DNA from: a virus
Reading direction: 5' to 3' (one strand)
Length of the DNA stretch: 41,703 bases
IMG/VR virus record: IMGVR_UViG_3300032053_000168
Span: 1-41,703 of that record
A program made the translations under genes and the position numbers. Shown in pieces: positions 37,561 through 41,703 of this stretch (its first letter is position 1; each line of letters starts with the position of its first letter). A model generated the notes under the pieces. It was not told where the DNA came from, ran no database searches, and saw only the letters and a program-made list of their open reading frames with translations.

Positions 37561-37922
37561 CCACTTATATCTTTATCTTACTAATGGCATTCTTCTGTTT
37601 TACGGATATTAAGTATTATACTATCTCGAATTGGGTGATATTACCAGCAATTATTTTAGGTGGGATACTGACAGGTTATTGGTTGCCTACGATTGTTATG
37701 TTTTTATTAGGCGCATTATTATTCAAACAGGAAAGACTCTGCGGTGGTGATGTAAAATTGATGGCGATGGCAGGGGCGTTCTTGGGGGTAAAGGGATTAT
37801 TCGCTTTTATGTTATCACGATGTTTTATCTGGCTTTATAGGATTATCAAAAAGGAAACTAGGATATTGCCATATGCACCTTTCATCGGATTGGCGAGTAT
37901 TCCGTTTTTATGGATAAGATAG
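37557..37922 (+). CDS. Type IV prepilin peptidase (A24 family, TadV/CpaA-like)
   Basis: A 121-residue polytopic membrane protein starting in an ATGA overlap. The two catalytic aspartates are both present: Asp17 in FTDIKYYTISNW (the usual D-x-[KR]-x-x-x-I-[PS]-N pattern) and Asp65 in GGDVKLMAMAGAFLG. Members this short lack the N-terminal methylase domain, as in TadV/CpaA of Flp pili. They cut prepilins after a Gly. A phage gene of this kind inside the capsid operon is unusual; possible substrates are host pilins or, more interestingly, the phage virion proteins with D-x-x-G N-termini. See findings. Confidence 0.85.
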   Translation: MTTYIFILLMAFFCFTDIKYYTISNWVILPAIILGGILTGYWLPTIVMFLLGALLFKQERLCGGDVKLMAMAGAFLGVKGLFAFMLSRCFIWLYRIIKKETRILPYAPFIGLASIPFLWIR

Positions 37923-38125
37923 AATTACTGATAAAATTATTGAAGGAGTTATTTACTAAACATTATACAGGTCAACTCCGTCTTAACTTCCACGAAGGGA
38001 ATTTGTCGGAAAAGATTGAGAAGAAGGACAGTATAAAATTAATTGAAGAATGTATATGTGGACATAATGGAATAACAACTATAAGTCATATAGATTTAAT
38101 TTCACCACCCGAAAGGAAGGAGTAA
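37910..38125 (+). CDS. Small protein, unknown function
   Basis: A 71-residue protein overlapping the prepilin peptidase gene by 13 bases. Mixed charge; two cysteines in CICGHNG. No motif is recognised. Confidence 0.6.
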   Translation: MDKIELLIKLLKELFTKHYTGQLRLNFHEGNLSEKIEKKDSIKLIEECICGHNGITTISHIDLISPPERKE

Positions 38126-38126
38126 A

Positions 38127-38300
38127 ATGGCTAATGCTACTATTGCATCATCTAAAAAAAATAAAGAAGAAGGAACTCTTATCCCAGAATGTTGGGCTAT
38201 GAAATTTTATGGTTATACACTATTTGAAATTAAACAATTCATAGATTTTGGAAAGAGTAAAAATTTTGAACCTGAAAAGACAGTATTTGATAGAGAATAA
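38127..38300 (+). CDS. Small protein, unknown function
   Basis: A 57-residue protein with GGAAGGAGTAAA upstream. Mixed charge, with aromatic residues in CWAMKFYGYTLFEIKQF. It is the last gene before the terminator at 38327. Confidence 0.65.
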   Translation: MANATIASSKKNKEEGTLIPECWAMKFYGYTLFEIKQFIDFGKSKNFEPEKTVFDRE

Positions 38301-38326
38301 TTAGTTAGCGCACCACCAGTTTACTG

Positions 38327-38368
38327 AAGGCGATAGTTAAGCAGTAATGCTTGATTATCGCCTTTTTT
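38327..38368 (+). terminator. Strong rho-independent terminator before the scaffold gene
   Basis: AAGGCGATAGTTAAGCA (38327-38343) pairs over 17 positions with TGCTTGATTATCGCCTT (38348-38364), followed by T. TAGCGC (38306-38311) and a CAGT-TT-ACTG inverted repeat precede it, as in the terminator at 32342. Confidence 0.9.
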
Positions 38369-38440
38369 ATTTGTAACCAAAGGGAATAGCCGTAGCAAAT
38401 AATGGTATTTGCGAAAGCACCCTATAAACAGGAGGTAAAG

Positions 38441-39373
38441 ATGTGGTGGAAATTGTTGTGGTCAATAATACTTGACCAAAGAGGAGAAGAACCCGGACTA
38501 GGTGCACCTGCTAGTGGAAAACCAGGAGCAGGAGAACCCCCGGTACCAATAGAACCAGGCGCAGGTGAACCCGGAGCAGGTGGAGAACCCCCGGTACCAC
38601 CCAAGTTTGGGGAATTCGGCGATGACCCAAACGAAGCCGCAGGAAAGCTTTTTGAGGCCCTTAACAAAACCAAAGGCGACTTTGACAACTTCAAGACTAA
38701 GTCTGGCTTAACCGAGAGAAATCTCGGAACATTAAGAAAGACCCTTGAAGCATCCGGTATCCGAGCAGTTGAGGATGAGAACGGACAGATACGCCTTGAG
38801 GTAGCCACGAAAGAGCCGAGGAAATCACGCTTCACAGATGAGCATGCTAAAATGTGGGATAAACCAGTTCTTGAAAGTGTGCGACTGCTTATTCAAGATT
38901 TATTCGACGAACAATATGAAGGCAGAGAACGCATGAGCCAGGAACAGAAGCAGAAGATGCAACAGTTTATGTCAGAGAAGCAGGAGGTTGAAGAATTGAT
39001 GACTAGTTACTTTCCACAATTGGAAGGCCAGTTTAAAGATGGAAAAGCGACTAATCCAAACTTCAACAAAGCTTTCTATGACAGGGCGACTGAGATATGG
39101 GAAACCGATTACCGGAAAAATCCCTTGAAACAGTTGTCGGCTGCTCTGCGTGCTGCTAAAGAGTTAAACATTATTCCGCAGATGATAGAGGCCGCCAAGA
39201 AAGAAGGTGTCAAGATAGGCAAGGATGGGAAGAAGATCCTTGGGCCAGTCGGCGGAGGCGGTGCTCCTGCAGGTGGTGGTGGTTTCCGAAAGTTAAGCAA
39301 GGAGGAATACCTTGCAAAATCGCCGGAAGAGAAACTGGCATACGATCAAGCAAATTTAAACCAAAAGAAATAA
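38441..39373 (+). CDS. Scaffold-like protein with D-Q-R-G N-terminus
   Basis: A 310-residue protein. ATG 38441 is chosen because AGGAGGTAAAG precedes it exactly; an upstream in-frame ATG at 38402 lacks such a site. It starts MWWKLLWSIILDQRG, then a long Pro/Gly/Glu-rich linker (about 16-60), helical coiled-coil regions and a basic C-terminal part ending in KLSKEEYLAKSPEEKLAYDQ. High helix content and position directly before the major capsid gene are typical of scaffolds that guide capsid assembly and then leave. The N-terminal hydrophobic stretch is unusual for a scaffold. Confidence 0.75.
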   Translation: MWWKLLWSIILDQRGEEPGLGAPASGKPGAGEPPVPIEPGAGEPGAGGEPPVPPKFGEFGDDPNEAAGKLFEALNKTKGDFDNFKTKSGLTERNLGTLRKTLEASGIRAVEDENGQIRLEVATKEPRKSRFTDEHAKMWDKPVLESVRLLIQDLFDEQYEGRERMSQEQKQKMQQFMSEKQEVEELMTSYFPQLEGQFKDGKATNPNFNKAFYDRATEIWETDYRKNPLKQLSAALRAAKELNIIPQMIEAAKKEGVKIGKDGKKILGPVGGGGAPAGGGGFRKLSKEEYLAKSPEEKLAYDQANLNQKK

Positions 39374-39382
39374 GGAGAGTAT

Positions 39383-40702
39383 ATGTTAGAACATCTAAAG
39401 AAATTCTTTCTTGCCATACTCCTTGATATTCGCGGATGGGACACAGAGATGTCGGTAACCGGAATTGCAGAAATTGATGCAGCAATCCCGGAGTTTTGGG
39501 GCGAAGGAATTATTGCCGACGGAAACCGCGAATCATTCTGGGGTTCATTGGCAGGTAAAGAAGGTTCGTTTATGCCTGTTATTGACAAGACAGGCCCCTT
39601 AAAGGCAAAGGGCAACCAAATAACCTTTAATACCATTGAGCAATTAATGGGGACAGGGGTTACTGGTGAAAGTGTCTTGAAAGGCCAAGAAGAAAAACTT
39701 GGCATCGGTTCATTCACGGTAACAGCAGATGTGGTAAGGCATGCAGTCGCTGTAAGTAGAAAATCCACAAAGCAGGCCAACTTTGATGAAGTCCAACAAG
39801 CACGGACTCTACTCAAAGATTGGTGGTCAAGGAAACTTGACAATGATGTGTTTAGTTCCATCATAGACAGTACTGTTGTGGATACTATCTACGCAAACAG
39901 CAAGACTTCGCAAGCAACTCTTAATACTACATCAGGCGATTACTTTGGGCCAACCGAGATTAACCTTATCCGTATGGCTCTTATCCGCCAAGGAGCGATT
40001 CCCTTGCGTGTAACCAAGTCAAACGGAAGGACTATCCCGATTTACGGTATTGCTTACGGCGAAATGGAAGAGTATTACCTAAACCAGAATACATCCTTCG
40101 TCAATACCGTGAAAGAAGCATGGGAGCGATTCAAGGGTTCAAAGGATATGCATCCGTTGTTTGAAGGCGCAGTGGGTATCTTCCGTAATATGGTACTTTA
40201 TCCATATTACTCGCTTTTACCGATACCTCAAGGAACACCACTTAGGCCTGAAACAACCCTATCCGCAACACTTGCTACCAATGCTACTTCTGCTGTTGTA
40301 GGCGTAGCTGGTGATTCAAACACAAAGGCAAATTATACGCTTTTCTTTGCCACAACCGGTTCTTTGCAGATAGAAGATGAGATTCTAAGTTATAGTGCAA
40401 AGACTGTTTCAACTTTTACCGTTACCAGAGGTATATCAGGCACAACCGATGTTCAACATGTGGCGGGTACCCTTGTTACACAGAGAAATGTGTCAACGGT
40501 AGTTGGTTTCGGTGCGCAGGCAGTATTCAGGGCTATGCCTGAAGATGTTGAACCGATTGGCGAGAAAGACGATTATGGCGAACAGATAGGGCTTGGAGTA
40601 CGTATCTATTATGGTCATAAAGTCCGGACAGACAAACGGCGTGGTAAAGGCGCAAGCCTTGTAATTTGTAAATGTATTTCACCTAACCCAGGAACCATAT
40701 AA
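39383..40702 (+). CDS. Major capsid protein (N4-gp56 type) with D-I-R-G N-terminus
   Basis: A 439-residue protein with AAGGAGAG. The core matches N4-gp56/DUF4043 major capsid proteins: GTGVTGESVLKGQEEKL, TADVVRHAVAVSRKSTKQAN and ARTLLKDWWSRKLDNDVF. Near residue 290 the sequence becomes Thr/Ala/Ser-rich (TLSATLATNATSAVVGV ... TRGISGTTDVQHVAGTLV), probably an inserted beta domain displayed on the capsid surface. It then returns to the core. The N-terminus MLEHLKKFFLAILLDIRG belongs to the shared leader-like set. It follows the scaffold-like gene by 9 bases. Confidence 0.9.
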   Translation: MLEHLKKFFLAILLDIRGWDTEMSVTGIAEIDAAIPEFWGEGIIADGNRESFWGSLAGKEGSFMPVIDKTGPLKAKGNQITFNTIEQLMGTGVTGESVLKGQEEKLGIGSFTVTADVVRHAVAVSRKSTKQANFDEVQQARTLLKDWWSRKLDNDVFSSIIDSTVVDTIYANSKTSQATLNTTSGDYFGPTEINLIRMALIRQGAIPLRVTKSNGRTIPIYGIAYGEMEEYYLNQNTSFVNTVKEAWERFKGSKDMHPLFEGAVGIFRNMVLYPYYSLLPIPQGTPLRPETTLSATLATNATSAVVGVAGDSNTKANYTLFFATTGSLQIEDEILSYSAKTVSTFTVTRGISGTTDVQHVAGTLVTQRNVSTVVGFGAQAVFRAMPEDVEPIGEKDDYGEQIGLGVRIYYGHKVRTDKRRGKGASLVICKCISPNPGTI

Positions 40703-40717
40703 TCAGGAGGATTTAAG

Positions 40718-41233
40718 ATGAAAAAGTTATTTCTTATTGCCCTCTTGATTATGGCATTAGCAATTCCTTCGTTCTGTATGGCTGCCGATAATGCACATGC
40801 AATCGCAGTTAGCGGAGATATTGGCGAAGTTGTTGCTATTGCTGATGGATCAACAGGGAATTGCACGGAAGTTGATTCAAGTGGTAATTTAGCCGTAGAG
40901 ATAAAGAACGATGCATATACCATGGTAGTTGATGCTGATGGTGCTGCGCTTACCGAAGAAATAACAAAGACCATAGCGTATAAGACCGCTGATGGCGCGG
41001 CATATAATGGGGCAGCGACGGTTTATGGTATGATATTGAGTAGTGCAACTGCAGGCGACGCAGCTTGCTTATACGATGCTGCAACGGCTACCGGAACACC
41101 AGTATTTGACATAGTAGTTCTTGCTAACAGCACCACATCCTTTTATATTCCTGGAGGTGTTGCTTTTGCTACTGATGTCTATGTTGATGTTATCGGAACA
41201 GCTCCGAGAGTTATGGTTATTTACGATCACTAA
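40718..41233 (+). CDS. Secreted beta-rich putative virion/decoration protein
   Basis: A 171-residue protein 15 bases after the capsid gene, with TCAGGAGG. Residues 1-22 are a Sec signal peptide (MKKLFLIALLIMALAIPSFC, then MAAD). The rest is beta-rich with many Ala, Thr, Asp and Val, a style typical of capsid decoration or fibre-like proteins. A signal peptide on a gene in that position is unusual. It is the last gene before the terminator at 41246. Confidence 0.75.
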   Translation: MKKLFLIALLIMALAIPSFCMAADNAHAIAVSGDIGEVVAIADGSTGNCTEVDSSGNLAVEIKNDAYTMVVDADGAALTEEITKTIAYKTADGAAYNGAATVYGMILSSATAGDAACLYDAATATGTPVFDIVVLANSTTSFYIPGGVAFATDVYVDVIGTAPRVMVIYDH

Positions 41234-41245
41234 TTTAGAGGGAAT

Positions 41246-41273
41246 GGGGTCGGAAGAAATTCCGGCCCCATTT
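41246..41273 (+). terminator. Terminator after the capsid operon
   Basis: GGGGTCGGAA (41246-41255) and TTCCGGCCCC (41260-41269) pair over 10 positions, with one G-U, around a GAAA tetraloop. A short T-rich stretch follows (ATTTTAATAAT). It lies directly before the O-antigen-like gene, whose start has no ribosome binding site. Confidence 0.8.
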
Positions 41274-41278
41274 TAATA

Positions 41279-41703
41279 ATGGTAAACAAAGCATTAAAGA
41301 TAATCTTGTTTCTTACTCCCTTAGTTTACTTAAGGGGGATTACCCCTAATGTATTTGATATTATGGTATTCCACTTAAGTGTTATCGCATTATTCTTGGC
41401 CTCCTTGTTTGATACCCCAAAACGTGAGTTTAAATTTAATAAAGAACTATTCTATTTACTTATTTTGTGTTTTTTAAACATAGCATTATCGCAGTTCAAT
41501 GTGTATGTATTGAACGCAACGGTAAATTTATTCCTTGCCATTATAGGAATTTTTGTAATCGTAAAATATGTGGATGATATAAAGGGGATGTATAAAATAA
41601 TCCTCCTATCCGGTTTAATCAATGTTTTAATCTATCTTATCCAATACCTCGGCTATAACCCCTTTACCCCCGATAGTGGAAATAACGGGGGAATGTTGCA
41701 TAA
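41279..41703 (+). CDS. O-antigen polymerase/ligase-like membrane protein (N-terminal part, continues at position 3)
   Basis: The first 141 codons of the gene whose end is at 734. In the closed circle the frame runs from ATG 41279 through 41576, into position 1 and on to 734, giving 343 residues. Here I see five hydrophobic segments (for example LKIILFLTPLVYL, FHLSVIALFLASLF, LFYLLILCFLNIAL and LFLAIIGIFVIV). The C-terminal motif is described in the first entry. No Shine-Dalgarno site precedes the start, and a terminator ends a few bases upstream, so expression may be low or depend on read-through. Confidence 0.75.
   Translation, partial: MVNKALKIILFLTPLVYLRGITPNVFDIMVFHLSVIALFLASLFDTPKREFKFNKELFYLLILCFLNIALSQFNVYVLNATVNLFLAIIGIFVIVKYVDDIKGMYKIILLSGLINVLIYLIQYLGYNPFTPDSGNNGGMLH
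41577..41703. repeat. Terminal direct repeat (contig closure overlap), right copy
   Basis: Identical to positions 1-127; see the left copy. The last 127 bases should be dropped when the genome is circularised. Confidence 0.95.

Noticed and set aside
38402-38440. Earlier start for the scaffold-like gene at 38402
   Set aside because: The ATG at 38441 has a perfect AGGAGG at the right distance, and the extra residues look unlike a protein start.
1-41703. CRISPR arrays, tRNA genes, integrase or att sites
   Set aside because: No regular repeat-spacer pattern, no cloverleaf candidate and no recombinase frame were noticed by reading; a tRNA search program could still find a degenerate one.

Overview
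The window is one complete, circularly closed phage genome. Its last 127 bases (41577-41703) repeat its first 127 exactly, so the contig closes into a circle of 41,576 bp, and one membrane-protein gene runs across the junction. The virion genes point to a short-tailed (podovirus-like) phage: large terminase, a 670-residue portal, a scaffold-like protein, an N4-gp56-type major capsid protein, an adaptor or tail-tube-like protein, a P22 gp10-like tail protein, three ejection-type proteins and several fibre proteins. I see no integrase, DNA polymerase, RNA polymerase or tRNA, so a lytic or host-dependent lifestyle is the simpler reading. The DNA is AT-rich with strong Shine-Dalgarno sites. Sec signal peptides, lipobox peptides and an O-antigen polymerase/ligase-like gene suggest a host with two membranes. 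The host lineage cannot be named from the sequence.

Layout. 41279-end plus 1-734: O-antigen polymerase/ligase-like membrane protein. 728-7503: small structural genes, a coiled-coil protein and two large fibre-like proteins with signal peptides, invaded by two leftward HNH endonuclease elements. 7522-8745: small membrane proteins, including holin candidates and an embedded lipoprotein gene. 8754-16698: adaptor, tail protein, fibres and ejection proteins. 16699-17427: leftward cluster of small proteins, mostly membrane, behind a near-consensus promoter. 17471-18578: early control region with two DNA-binding proteins and leaderless starts. 18596-19808: third HNH gene, then a secreted CHAP-type endolysin and a lipoprotein. 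19830-27005: small early genes, RecT, a rearranged PD-(D/E)XK nuclease, a fourth HNH gene, SSB, a DNA methyltransferase, a replication-type protein and a second small nuclease. 27008-32276: accessory genes (pentapeptide repeats, DUF5131 radical-SAM-like, methyltransferase, glycosyltransferase with TPR). 32342-41233: packaging and capsid block, which also carries a prepilin peptidase.

How the parts may work together. RecT, SSB and the nucleases serve recombination-dependent replication. Terminase, portal, scaffold and capsid build the head. The glycosyltransferase, small methyltransferase and O-antigen-type membrane protein look like a host-surface modification set.

Two observations stand out. 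First, the phage encodes a TadV/CpaA-sized prepilin peptidase with both catalytic aspartates, and five virion proteins share an N-terminus (a short hydrophobic stretch ending D-x-x-G) that resembles a Flp-type prepilin leader. Second, three HNH genes are associated with a structured RNA element. In the two best copies this has its own promoter, a G start at the first G of a long helix that keeps pairing by compensatory changes, and a competing hairpin followed by a U-rich run just before the HNH ribosome binding site.
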